This document shows, one piece after another, positions 51,904 through 60,286 of a DNA stretch of 64,000 bases. Each line of letters begins with the position of its first letter. Within the stretch, counting starts at the first letter, position 1. The DNA is taken from contig JAGHZU010000003.1 of the NCBI GenBank assembly GCA_017745235.1, positions 124,001 to 188,000 on the forward strand, written 5' to 3'. Below the pieces are notes generated by a model. That model searched no databases and had not been told where the DNA came from. It was given only the letters and a program-made list of their open reading frames with translations. Position numbers and translations under genes: made by a program. The DNA comes from Caulobacter sp. Its GTDB lineage: Bacteria > Pseudomonadota > Alphaproteobacteria > Caulobacterales > Caulobacteraceae.

Positions 51904-54267
51904 TCAAGCCAAGCCGCCGGCCTTCAGGGCCAGCTCGGGGCGATCGAGAATTGCTTGCCCACCGGCGCGGACGAAGATTTCCCGGCTCACGCCGCCGCAG
52001 CGGATCGTGCGCTTGCCCGCGGTGGCGAAGCGCAGGGTCACGCGCTCCAGCTTGCCGTCGCGCCAGGCGATGTCGGCCAGGCCGGTATTGCGCAAACGCA
52101 CCCCGCGCAGCGATCCGGTGGGCCAGGCCTTAGGCAAGGCGGGCAGCAGGTCGACGATGTCGCCCTTGCTCTGGACGAGCATTTCCATGATCGCCGCCGC
52201 GCCGCCGAAATTGCCGTCGATCTGGAATGGCGGGTGGGCGTCGAACAGATTCGGATAGGTCCGCTCGCGGGCCAGCAGCAGGCGCAGCACTTCATGCGCG
52301 TGGTCGCCGTCTCCAAGGCGAGCCCAGAGGTTGATGCGCCAGGCGATGGCCCAACCGGTGGTCTTGTCGCCGCGGTTCTCCAGCGTCCGCTTGGCGGCGG
52401 CGGCGAGATCGGGATGGACGGCCGGATCCAGCTGCCAGCTGGGGTAGAGGCCGTAGAGGTGCGAGACGTGGCGGTGCTTGGGATCAACGGCGACCGCATC
52501 CCAGTCGTCCTTCCACTCCATCAGCTGCCCGCCGGCGCCGATGCGTGTGGGGGCCAAGCGATCGCGGGCCTTGGCCAGATCCTGACGGAAGTCGGCGTCC
52601 AGGCCCAGGATGCGGGCGGCTTCGCGGGTGTGGTCGAACAGGTCCCGCAGGATCTGCATATCCATGGTCGGCCCCGCGCAGAGGGTCGAGCCGAAGCCAT
52701 GGCGGTTCTCCGGCGACACGGAGGGGCTGGTGACCAGCCATCCCGTGGCCGGATCGGTCTGCAGGGTGTCGAGGAAGAACAGCGCCGCGCCGCGCATGAT
52801 GGGGTAGGCGCGAGCCAGGAAACGCTTGTCGCGACCATAGTCGTAGCGCTCCCACAGGTGCAGGCACAGCCAGGCCCCGCCGGTCGGCCACAGGCCCGCC
52901 TTGGCGTGGTCGAACGGCGCGGTCCCACGCCACAGGTCGGTATTGTGGTGCGCCACCCAGCCACGCGCGCCGTACATCTGCCGGGCCGTGACGGCGCCGC
53001 GTTCGGCGAGGTCGGCGATCAGCTCGAACAGGGGCTCGGCGCACTCGGCCAGACCGCCAGCCTCGGCGGGCCAATAGTTCATCTGAGTGTTGATGTTGAT
53101 CGTGTAGTTCGAGCCCCAGGGCGGCTTGACCTGGTCGTTCCAGATACCCTGTAGGTTGGCGGCCTGACCGCCAGGGCGTGAGCAGGCGATCAGCAGGTAG
53201 CGGGCATATTGGAAATAGAGCTCCGCCAGCCCCGGATCGTCTGTCGCCTCATTGCGCGCCAGCCGCCGGTCGGTGGGAACCCCGACATCGTCCTGGCCGC
53301 CCAGATCGAGGGTCACCCGGTCGAACAGCACGCGGTGGGCCATGGTGGCGGCCCGCGCCAGCTGGTCGAAGGTCTTGGCGGCGGCCTTGTCGAGCTGGCC
53401 GCGCGTGATGGCGTCCGGATCGCCGGTGACGTCGTCATAGCGCCGATAGCTGGTGGCCATGGCGACCAGGATCGTCACGCGATTGGCGCCGCGCACCTCG
53501 ATCCGGCCGTCTACGGCCCGCGTGGAGCCGCCCTGGGCCATGACCCTGGCGCGGCCGCAATAGGTCAGCTGGCCTGGCGTGCCGGCCTCGCCGTCGTTGT
53601 TGCGGCCGGCGATCTTGATCGTGCTGGGCCCTTCCAGCGTGACCTGCTGGATCGTCTGGGCCGAGGTCAGGGTGACGTCGAAATTCAGCGCGCCGGGCCT
53701 GCTGGCCGTGACCTCCATCGCGATCACCTGGTCGACCGGCGAGGCCAGCATGCGCCGGCGATAGCGGACGCCGTCGATCTGGAAGCGCGTCTCGGCCATG
53801 GCGTTGTCTATATCGAGCGAGCGCCGATAGCCGCCGACGCCGCCTTGAGCGCCCACCCAGCGCAGGCCCAGATCACCGAACGGCTGATAGGCCATCTCGC
53901 GCGGCGGTGTCGCCACCAGCGTCTCGTTGGCCTTCTGCTCGGCCTCGGCATAGCGACCAGCGGCGATCAGGTCGCGGACAGGACCAAGACCCTCGCGAGC
54001 GCGCTTGTTGACCGGGTCATAGGGACCGCCGGTCCACAGGGTGGCCTCGTTCAGTTGCAGGCGCTCGGCCCAGACGTCGCCGAAGATCATCGCGCCCAGC
54101 CGGCCATTGCCGATCGGCAGGGCCTCGACCCATTCCTGGGCGGGCTGCTGGTACCAAAGGATGTGCGCACTGCGCTCGGGCGGGGCGGCGTCGGCCAGGG
54201 CGCGATCCAGGCCAAAGGCTGCGGCGGCCGCGCCGAGCTGGCGACGGGTCAGGGTCTTGCGAGCCAC
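51904..54267 (-). CDS. GH95 alpha-L-fucosidase with Tat signal (first)
   Basis: A 787-residue enzyme. The GTG at 54267 is chosen because GGGGAG lies seven bases before it and the N-terminus then carries a twin-arginine signal (TLTRRQLGAAAAAFGL). The N-terminal beta-domain has ALPIGNGRLGAMIFGD. The alpha/alpha barrel has NINTQMNYWPAE, Glu520 in VSPENRHG and Asp684 in FQIDGNFGG, matching GH95 catalytic motifs. It hydrolyses terminal alpha-L-fucose or, in some members, alpha-L-galactose by inversion. A site TTCATAGATGAA lies upstream. The second GH95 here uses a Sec signal instead. Confidence 0.92.
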   Translation of the reverse strand: MARKTLTRRQLGAAAAAFGLDRALADAAPPERSAHILWYQQPAQEWVEALPIGNGRLGAMIFGDVWAERLQLNEATLWTGGPYDPVNKRAREGLGPVRDLIAAGRYAEAEQKANETLVATPPREMAYQPFGDLGLRWVGAQGGVGGYRRSLDIDNAMAETRFQIDGVRYRRRMLASPVDQVIAMEVTASRPGALNFDVTLTSAQTIQQVTLEGPSTIKIAGRNNDGEAGTPGQLTYCGRARVMAQGGSTRAVDGRIEVRGANRVTILVAMATSYRRYDDVTGDPDAITRGQLDKAAAKTFDQLARAATMAHRVLFDRVTLDLGGQDDVGVPTDRRLARNEATDDPGLAELYFQYARYLLIACSRPGGQAANLQGIWNDQVKPPWGSNYTININTQMNYWPAEAGGLAECAEPLFELIADLAERGAVTARQMYGARGWVAHHNTDLWRGTAPFDHAKAGLWPTGGAWLCLHLWERYDYGRDKRFLARAYPIMRGAALFFLDTLQTDPATGWLVTSPSVSPENRHGFGSTLCAGPTMDMQILRDLFDHTREAARILGLDADFRQDLAKARDRLAPTRIGAGGQLMEWKDDWDAVAVDPKHRHVSHLYGLYPSWQLDPAVHPDLAAAAKRTLENRGDKTTGWAIAWRINLWARLGDGDHAHEVLRLLLARERTYPNLFDAHPPFQIDGNFGGAAAIMEMLVQSKGDIVDLLPALPKAWPTGSLRGVRLRNTGLADIAWRDGKLERVTLRFATAGKRTIRCGGVSREIFVRAGGQAILDRPELALKAGGLA

Positions 54268-54646
54268 AGTTTCACTCCCCGGTTCCGACGGTCTTCGCCG
54301 CCATTCCCTATCGGTACAGGAGCGCGCCGACATTTCATAGATGAATTTTCGATGCATTAGTGATGCCCCACACCCAGGCCCGCAGCGTGCGCCTTGCCAG
54401 GCCAGATCGCGCCAAAGGGCTCGGGTGGCGTCAATCTGGCCGCAACGGAAAGGTGGAGTTATCGGTACCATGGGAGCGCCATGCGCCCGCCAGCAGCACG
54501 CCGTTCCCCACGCTGGGCCGCTTCCGGAACGCGCCGCCAACTCGTTTCAAGAGCGAAATTGCCGTTTACTGGTGCGATTTTTGTTGACGCCGCCCGACGC
54601 TAAGCGCCAATTCCCCGCACATATAAAAGAAATAAGGGGGGAGTAA
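54268..54646. promoter_or_regulatory. Divergent promoter region of GH95 and the second fucose receptor
   Basis: No gene is seen in these 379 bases. Regulatory candidates are TTCATAGATGAA (54334-54345; perfect TTCAT/ATGAA arms, two-base spacer), ACATATAAAAGAAAT (54619-54633) close to the receptor start, and two copies of TATCGGTAC (54309-54317 and 54460-54468). The first two fit the TTYATATWWGAA motif of the locus, the second with one extra base. Confidence 0.5.
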
Positions 54647-57622
54647 ATGCGCCTGAAAACCAACTTGCTGTTCGCATCGGCCAGCGCGCTTGGCCTGATC
54701 GCCACCGCGCCGGCTCTGGCGCAACAGACAGCGCCAGTTCAGCCGTCCGACGCCGTCGCCGAAGTCGTCGTGACCGGCTTCAAGCAAAGCTACGCCAACG
54801 AAGTGCGCACCAAGCGCAACGCCATCGAGATCACCGACGGCATCTCGTCGGACGACCTGGGCCGCATTCCCGACCTGAATATCGGCGAAGCCCTGCAGCG
54901 CGTGCCCGGCATCCAGATCAACCGCGAGGCCGAGGGCCGGGATGCGACCGTCAACCTCCGCGGCCTGCCCGGCGAGTTCGCCCGCACGACGCTGAACGGG
55001 GTGGCCTTCGCCGAGCCGATCCTGCAGTCCTCGACCCCGCTCGGCGCCTTCCTGTCCGACGTCTTCAGCGCCGTTCGGATCGAGAAGTCGCCCATGGCTC
55101 ACGCCCAGGCCGGCGGGGTCAGCGGCAATATCGACCTGCAGATCCAGGGCGCCCTGTCGCGCCGCGACGGCGGACGCATGAAGGCCTCGTACGACTACAA
55201 CGAGCTGGGCAAGCGCGGCGAACCCAGCATCACCCTGGGCTACAACAAGCACATCACCGACAACTTCGCGGTCTTCGGCGTCGCAGCCTACAAGCATGAG
55301 AACTTCCGCCGCGACTCGGTGCTGTTCAACAGCTACGGCACGCTGACCACCACGCTGACGCCCGACCTGATCTCGCGCTATGCCGACTACTACGCGCCGG
55401 CCGGCGCCTGCACGACCACCTACTCCGCCGTCGCGGGCTGCGTCGCGGTGGCGGGCGGCACGGGCAAGCTGGCCCAGACGGGCGTGCAGTACGTGGCCCA
55501 AAGCCGCCAATACACGCGCGTCAACGTCGGCGACCAGTTCTCCGGCGCCGCCGGGGCCGAATGGCAGGTCAACGACGAGCTGAAGATCGGGGTCACCGGC
55601 CTCTTCACGCGCCGCACCCAGAGCAACACCACCCAGAACTTCAGCACGGTCAGCTATTCCGGCACCGGCGCGAAGGTCACCCCCACGGGCGACCTGCGCC
55701 AGGGCCCCAACGGCTCCTACTACATCCAGGACTTCAATTTCTCGGGCGCCAATCTGGTCGAGGACTCGCGCCTCTTCCCGCAGACCCAGAAGGCCTGGGG
55801 CTTCAACCCCACCATCGAGTACAAGAACGACCGCTGGCGCCTGTCCACGATCGCCACGATCTCGAAGGCCAGCAACGCCTCGGAAGAGCAGTACGTCACC
55901 TTCAACCGGGTCCAGGTGGCCGGAGGAAACGGCATCGACGGCAGCTTCTCGAGCGGCGGCGGCGACTTCTCCAAGTATCGCCTGGCGTTCAACAGCACCG
56001 CGCCGATGTTCAACGTCGACGGCAACCCAGCCTGGATCCAGGGGTCGGCGGCCGCCAGCAGCGCCGAGTTCACCAACTGGTATAACTCGACTGCCGGAAC
56101 GCCCAATCGCCTGCGCTTCCAGATCAGCGGCATCCAGGCCTACGCCACCAGCAAGATCAAGGCGATCCAGCAGGACGTCGAGCGCCAGCTGAACTTCGGC
56201 CCGCTAACGTCGATCCAGGTCGGCGGGCGTTTCGAGCGCAGCGACTACGCCTCGCGCGGATCGAAGATCAACGCGGTCGGCATCCAGTCGCAGAACATCA
56301 AGGACAGCTATCGCCTGACCAGCCCCAGCGCGGGCGACTTCTTCGGCGGTTCGCTGCCAGGCATGAACACCAACTGGCGCATCACCGACGTCAAGTCGCT
56401 GTTCAAGGCCCTGCAGCCGGTCACGCCCTACGAGGGCGCGCCCCTGGCCTTCAACGGGTTCAACCAGACCCTGAACGACGACGTGAACATCGGCCGCTAC
56501 AACTTCGACAGCCGGACCGACGTGGCCTCCGGCTATGTCGAAGGCAAGTACGCGAGCCACCTGTTCTCGGTGCCCGTGCGAGGCTCGGTCGGCGTGCGCT
56601 ACGAGCACACCGACAAGACGATGGATACGCTGAACCGCATCCGCACCTCGACCACGAACCTGGGCAGCCTCTCCGACTACGCCTATCGCCGCTACGAGGA
56701 CAGCTACGGCGAGTGGCTGCCGTCGGCGATCGCCGTGTTCGACGTGACCGACAACTTCCTCGTCCGCACGGCCGCCTACCGCACCTATGTCCGTCCGCAC
56801 CCGCGGCAGTTCTCGCCGGTCACCCTGGTGGGCACGCCCAACGACTCCAACGTCATCACCGCCACGCTCGGCAACGCCGAGCTTCAGCCCTACACGGCCA
56901 CATCGCTGGACCTGGCGATGGAGTGGTACAACCGCCCCGGCGGCCTGGTCTCGCTGACGGTCTTCCAGAAGCGCCTGAACAACTTCATCCAGCAGGTCAG
57001 CGGGGCCAAGGCGCTCTGCCCGGCCGACGGCGGCACGCTGGGCCTGGGGCCGCTCAGCCTAAAGGGCGACCTCTGCTATACGAGCGCGGGCCCCGACGCG
57101 AGCGGCGACCTGCAGACGGTCAATCTGACTGGCTACGTCAATTCGGCGACGCCCTACACGCTGCGCGGCGCCGAGTTCAACGTGCAGCAGAACCTGGACT
57201 TCCTGCCGGGCTTCTGGCGCAACTTCGGGGGGGCGTTCAACTACGCCTACACGGTCGTCGACGGCAAAGGCCCGACCGGCGCCAAGGTCTCGCTGCCGGG
57301 CATCTCCAAGCACAACTTCAATGTCATCGGCTACTACGAGACCGACCTGTTCGGCGTGCGCCTGACCTACAACTACCGCACCGATTACGACGTGCCGGAC
57401 GCGGCGATCTTCGGCTTCGGCGGGGCGGCGCGGCGGGTCATGGCGCGCGGCCAGCTGGACGGCTCGGCCTCGTTCAATCTTCGCAAGGGGACCAGCATCT
57501 CCATCAGCGCCTTCAACATCACCAACTCGGTCCGTCAGGAGTACCAGGGGATCGAGGCGATGGCGCGTCGTCAGGACTACGACGGCCGCACCTTCCGCAT
57601 CGCGTTCAACAGCAAGTTCTGA
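54647..57622 (+). CDS. Large TonB-dependent receptor, fucose locus (second)
   Basis: A 991-residue receptor with signal peptide ending ALAQQ and a GGGGGGAG ribosome site. The N-terminal region has EVVVTGFKQSYANE and DDLGRIPDLNIGEALQRVPGI, a variant of the polysaccharide-type plug motif; the barrel ends AFNSKF. It heads a plus-strand run with fucP, fuconolactonase and mutarotase, and is divergent from a GH95 fucosidase. It probably imports fucosylated oligosaccharides or released fucosides across the outer membrane. Confidence 0.93.
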   Translation: MRLKTNLLFASASALGLIATAPALAQQTAPVQPSDAVAEVVVTGFKQSYANEVRTKRNAIEITDGISSDDLGRIPDLNIGEALQRVPGIQINREAEGRDATVNLRGLPGEFARTTLNGVAFAEPILQSSTPLGAFLSDVFSAVRIEKSPMAHAQAGGVSGNIDLQIQGALSRRDGGRMKASYDYNELGKRGEPSITLGYNKHITDNFAVFGVAAYKHENFRRDSVLFNSYGTLTTTLTPDLISRYADYYAPAGACTTTYSAVAGCVAVAGGTGKLAQTGVQYVAQSRQYTRVNVGDQFSGAAGAEWQVNDELKIGVTGLFTRRTQSNTTQNFSTVSYSGTGAKVTPTGDLRQGPNGSYYIQDFNFSGANLVEDSRLFPQTQKAWGFNPTIEYKNDRWRLSTIATISKASNASEEQYVTFNRVQVAGGNGIDGSFSSGGGDFSKYRLAFNSTAPMFNVDGNPAWIQGSAAASSAEFTNWYNSTAGTPNRLRFQISGIQAYATSKIKAIQQDVERQLNFGPLTSIQVGGRFERSDYASRGSKINAVGIQSQNIKDSYRLTSPSAGDFFGGSLPGMNTNWRITDVKSLFKALQPVTPYEGAPLAFNGFNQTLNDDVNIGRYNFDSRTDVASGYVEGKYASHLFSVPVRGSVGVRYEHTDKTMDTLNRIRTSTTNLGSLSDYAYRRYEDSYGEWLPSAIAVFDVTDNFLVRTAAYRTYVRPHPRQFSPVTLVGTPNDSNVITATLGNAELQPYTATSLDLAMEWYNRPGGLVSLTVFQKRLNNFIQQVSGAKALCPADGGTLGLGPLSLKGDLCYTSAGPDASGDLQTVNLTGYVNSATPYTLRGAEFNVQQNLDFLPGFWRNFGGAFNYAYTVVDGKGPTGAKVSLPGISKHNFNVIGYYETDLFGVRLTYNYRTDYDVPDAAIFGFGGAARRVMARGQLDGSASFNLRKGTSISISAFNITNSVRQEYQGIEAMARRQDYDGRTFRIAFNSKF

Positions 57623-57630
57623 GGCCAACG

Positions 57631-57660
57631 GGCGTCGGCGGGCATGCGCCCGTCGACGCC
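57631..57660 (+). terminator. Hairpin between receptor and fucP
   Basis: GGCGTCGGCGGGC (57631-57643) pairs with GCCCGTCGACGCC (57648-57660) with one mismatch and a 4-base loop. No U-run follows, so it is more likely an attenuator or RNA-protecting hairpin that lets the receptor be expressed above the downstream genes. Confidence 0.55.
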
Positions 57661-57693
57661 GCGCCGCATGAAGACCAGACTTAAGAGGACAGC

Positions 57694-58995
57694 ATGACCC
57701 AACACCAAGCCTCGCGAACAGGATGGGCGCCGCTCGTGCTGATTGTTGTCCTGTTCTTCCTGTGGGGCGTTGCCAACAATCTCAACGACGTCCTGATCCC
57801 GCACCTGAAGAAGGCCTTCTTCCTGACCGACCTTCAGTCGGGTCTGGTCCAGTCGGCCTTCTATCTGGGCTATTTCTTCCTGGCCCTGCCGGCCGGCCTG
57901 TTGATGCGCCGTTACGGCTACAAGGCGGCGGTGATCGTGGGCCTTCTGCTCTTCGGCGCGGGCGCACTGCTGTTCTGGCCAGCTGCCGAGCTGCGACGCT
58001 ACGATCTTTTCCTCTCCGCCCTGTTCGTCATCGCCTCGGGCCTGGCGTTCCTGGAGACCTCGGCCAACCCGTTGATCACGGTGCTGGGCGATCCGGCCAA
58101 GGCTGAGCAGCGCCTGAACCTCGCCCAGGCCTTCAATCCCCTCGGCGCCATCACCGCCGTCGTAGTGGGCCGTCAGTTCATCCTGTCGGGCGTCGAGCCG
58201 ACCAAGGCCCAGTTCGCCGCCATGACCCCGGCCCAGCTGGCGGCCTTTCAGGCGGCCGAGGCCAAGTCGACCCAGCTGCCGTACCTGATCATCGCCAGCG
58301 TGGTCTTCTTGTGGGTGGTGCTGGTGGCGATCACCAGGTTCCCGCCGGAGGCCAGTCGCCCGACCGCGCAGGACCAGCACGAAGAGCGCGTCGACAAGCC
58401 GATCCTGGGCCTGTTCGCCCGTCCGCGCTTCCTGTTCGGCGTCGCCGCACAGTTCTTCTATGTCGGCGCCCAGGTGGGCGTGTGGAGCTACATGATCCGA
58501 TACGCCCAGGACCAGGTCTCGGGAATGGGCGAGAAGACCGCCGCGGCCTATCTGTCCTGGTCGCTGGTCGGCTTCATGGCCGGACGCTTCACCGGCACGG
58601 CCTTGATGAGCAAAGTCGATCCTTCGCGCCTCATGGCGGCCTTCGCGGCCATCAATGTCGGCCTGACTCTCGTCGCCATCCTGGTCGGCGGGCAACTGGG
58701 CCTTCTGGCGATGGCGTCGACCAGCTTCTTCATGTCGATCATGTTCCCGACCATCTTCGCCAGCTCGATCAAGGGCCTGGGCCCGCTGACCAAGACCGGG
58801 TCGTCGTTCCTGGTCATGAGCATCATCGGCGGGGCGGCCTTGACGGCCGTGATGGGTGCGATCTCCGACGTCAGCGCCATTCGCTACGCAATCTCGGTCC
58901 CGTGCTTCTGCTTTGCCGTGGTTGGTCTCTTCGCCCTGACCGCCAAGCCTCGGGCGCTCTCGGTGCGGGACGCGACCCTCGCGGGCGGGCATTGA
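57694..58995 (+). CDS. fucP: L-fucose:proton symporter, FucP family
   Basis: A 433-residue MFS carrier with about 12 hydrophobic segments. The FucP-type signatures are FFLWGVANNLNDVLIPHLKKAF in the first helix region, AFYLGYFFLALPAGLLMRRYGYK, and ETSANPLITVLG with QAFNPLGA. It imports L-fucose released in the periplasm by the GH29 and GH95 enzymes. It follows the receptor by 71 bases across a hairpin and precedes the lactonase gene by 31 bases. Confidence 0.93.
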   Translation: MTQHQASRTGWAPLVLIVVLFFLWGVANNLNDVLIPHLKKAFFLTDLQSGLVQSAFYLGYFFLALPAGLLMRRYGYKAAVIVGLLLFGAGALLFWPAAELRRYDLFLSALFVIASGLAFLETSANPLITVLGDPAKAEQRLNLAQAFNPLGAITAVVVGRQFILSGVEPTKAQFAAMTPAQLAAFQAAEAKSTQLPYLIIASVVFLWVVLVAITRFPPEASRPTAQDQHEERVDKPILGLFARPRFLFGVAAQFFYVGAQVGVWSYMIRYAQDQVSGMGEKTAAAYLSWSLVGFMAGRFTGTALMSKVDPSRLMAAFAAINVGLTLVAILVGGQLGLLAMASTSFFMSIMFPTIFASSIKGLGPLTKTGSSFLVMSIIGGAALTAVMGAISDVSAIRYAISVPCFCFAVVGLFALTAKPRALSVRDATLAGGH

Positions 58996-59026
58996 CCAGC
59001 CTCCCCGCGCCCCTAGGACTTGAGCG

Positions 59027-59833
59027 ATGCTGATCGACGCTCACTGCCACCTGTGGAGCCTCGGCCGGAACGGCCAGTCCTGGCCTACGCCGGACCTGGG
59101 CCCGATCTATCGAGACTTCGGCCTGAAGGATCTGGCGCTGACGGCGCCAGCCTTGACCGGGGCCGTGCTCGTCCAGTCGCAGCCCTGCGAGGACGACACC
59201 GCGTGGCTGCTTCGGATCGCCGCCGCCGAGCCGTTGGTCCTGGGCGTCGTCGGCTGGACGGACATGGCCGCCAGCGACGCTGAAGCGCGCATCGCGGCCC
59301 TGGCGTCCGATCGCTGGCTCAAGGGTCTGCGGCCGATGCTGCAGGATCTTCCCGTCGACTGGATCCTGGATCGGGCGCTCGAGCCGGCGATCGGCGCGAT
59401 GGTGGCCGCGGACCTGACGTTCGACGCCCTGGTTCGGCCGCGCCACTTGCAAAGTCTCCTGGAACTGGCCCGGCGCTGGCCAGATCTTCGCGTCGTCATC
59501 GATCACGCAGCCAAGCCGGAGATCGCGGCGGGACGCCTCGAGCCCTGGCGCGAACAGATGTCGGCCCTGGCCGATCTGTCCAATGTGCATTGCAAGCTTT
59601 CCGGCCTTCTGACCGAGGCGGGCGAGGTGACCGGCCTCGATGCCGTGGCGCCGTACGTTGCGCATCTGGTCACGGGGTTTGGTCCTGATCGGCTAATGTG
59701 GGGCAGCGATTGGCCAGTGCTGAAGCTCGCGGGCGAGTATGGCGACTGGCGCGCGCTTTGCGAGGCCCTCGTCCCGGCGCAGCTTCATGCGGCGGTGTTC
59801 AGCCAGACCGCGCGCCGCGTCTATAGGCTCTAG
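59027..59833 (+). CDS. Amidohydrolase, L-fuconolactonase
   Basis: A 268-residue amidohydrolase-2 (PMD-like lactonase) protein. The metal-binding IDAHCHLW motif lies at 3-10, with further family points VVIDHAAKP, NVHCKLSGLL and a C-terminal MWGSDWPV. Known members hydrolyse L-fucono-1,4- or 1,5-lactone and L-rhamnonolactone. It would open the lactone made by the AKR dehydrogenase to give L-fuconate for FucD. It lies between fucP and the mutarotase gene. Confidence 0.9.
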   Translation: MLIDAHCHLWSLGRNGQSWPTPDLGPIYRDFGLKDLALTAPALTGAVLVQSQPCEDDTAWLLRIAAAEPLVLGVVGWTDMAASDAEARIAALASDRWLKGLRPMLQDLPVDWILDRALEPAIGAMVAADLTFDALVRPRHLQSLLELARRWPDLRVVIDHAAKPEIAAGRLEPWREQMSALADLSNVHCKLSGLLTEAGEVTGLDAVAPYVAHLVTGFGPDRLMWGSDWPVLKLAGEYGDWRALCEALVPAQLHAAVFSQTARRVYRL

Positions 59834-59845
59834 GGAGACGGACGG

Positions 59846-60226
59846 ATGGTCCAGGCGCCGCCAAACCGGCAGGGTCACGTGCAGCGCCACTGCCTGGCGC
59901 TGGACCTCAAGGACGACGAGGCGCTGATTGCGCGCTACGAGGCTTGGCATGCGCCGGGCGCGACGCCGCCTGCGGTGATCCGCTCGATCCGCGAGGCGGA
60001 CATCCTGGCCTTGGAAATCTGGCGCCTGGGTACGCGTCTCTTCATGATCATGGAGACAGGCCCACGGTTCTCGGCGGAGGCCAAGGCTGCGGCCGACATG
60101 GCCTCTGACGACGTGCAGGCCTGGGAACGCCTCATGTGGCGGTTCCAAAAGCCCCTGCCCGAAGCCCCGGAGGGCGAGAAGTGGATGGCCCTTCGACGCA
60201 TCTTCGCCTTGGAAGAGCACTCCTAG
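59846..60226 (+). CDS. L-fucose mutarotase (RhaM/DUF718 family)
   Basis: A 126-residue protein of the L-rhamnose mutarotase family. It has the HVQRHCLALDLKDDEALI start with a catalytic-type His, EIWRLGTRLFMIMET in the middle, and a C-terminal W...F..P.P. It interconverts alpha and beta anomers of L-fucose, feeding the dehydrogenase. Its start is 12 bases after the lactonase stop, so it belongs to the same operon. Confidence 0.88.
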   Translation: MVQAPPNRQGHVQRHCLALDLKDDEALIARYEAWHAPGATPPAVIRSIREADILALEIWRLGTRLFMIMETGPRFSAEAKAAADMASDDVQAWERLMWRFQKPLPEAPEGEKWMALRRIFALEEHS

Positions 60227-60246
60227 GCCCGCGTCTCACCGAGCTC

Positions 60247-60278
60247 GTCGTCGCCCCAGCACCCGCCGAGGCGACGAC
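60247..60278. terminator. Hairpin between convergent mutarotase and GH95 genes
   Basis: GTCGTCGCC (60247-60255) pairs perfectly with GGCGACGAC (60270-60278). It lies in the 60-base gap of two convergent genes and could serve both; there is no U-run. Confidence 0.5.
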
Positions 60279-60286
60279 CCAGGACG

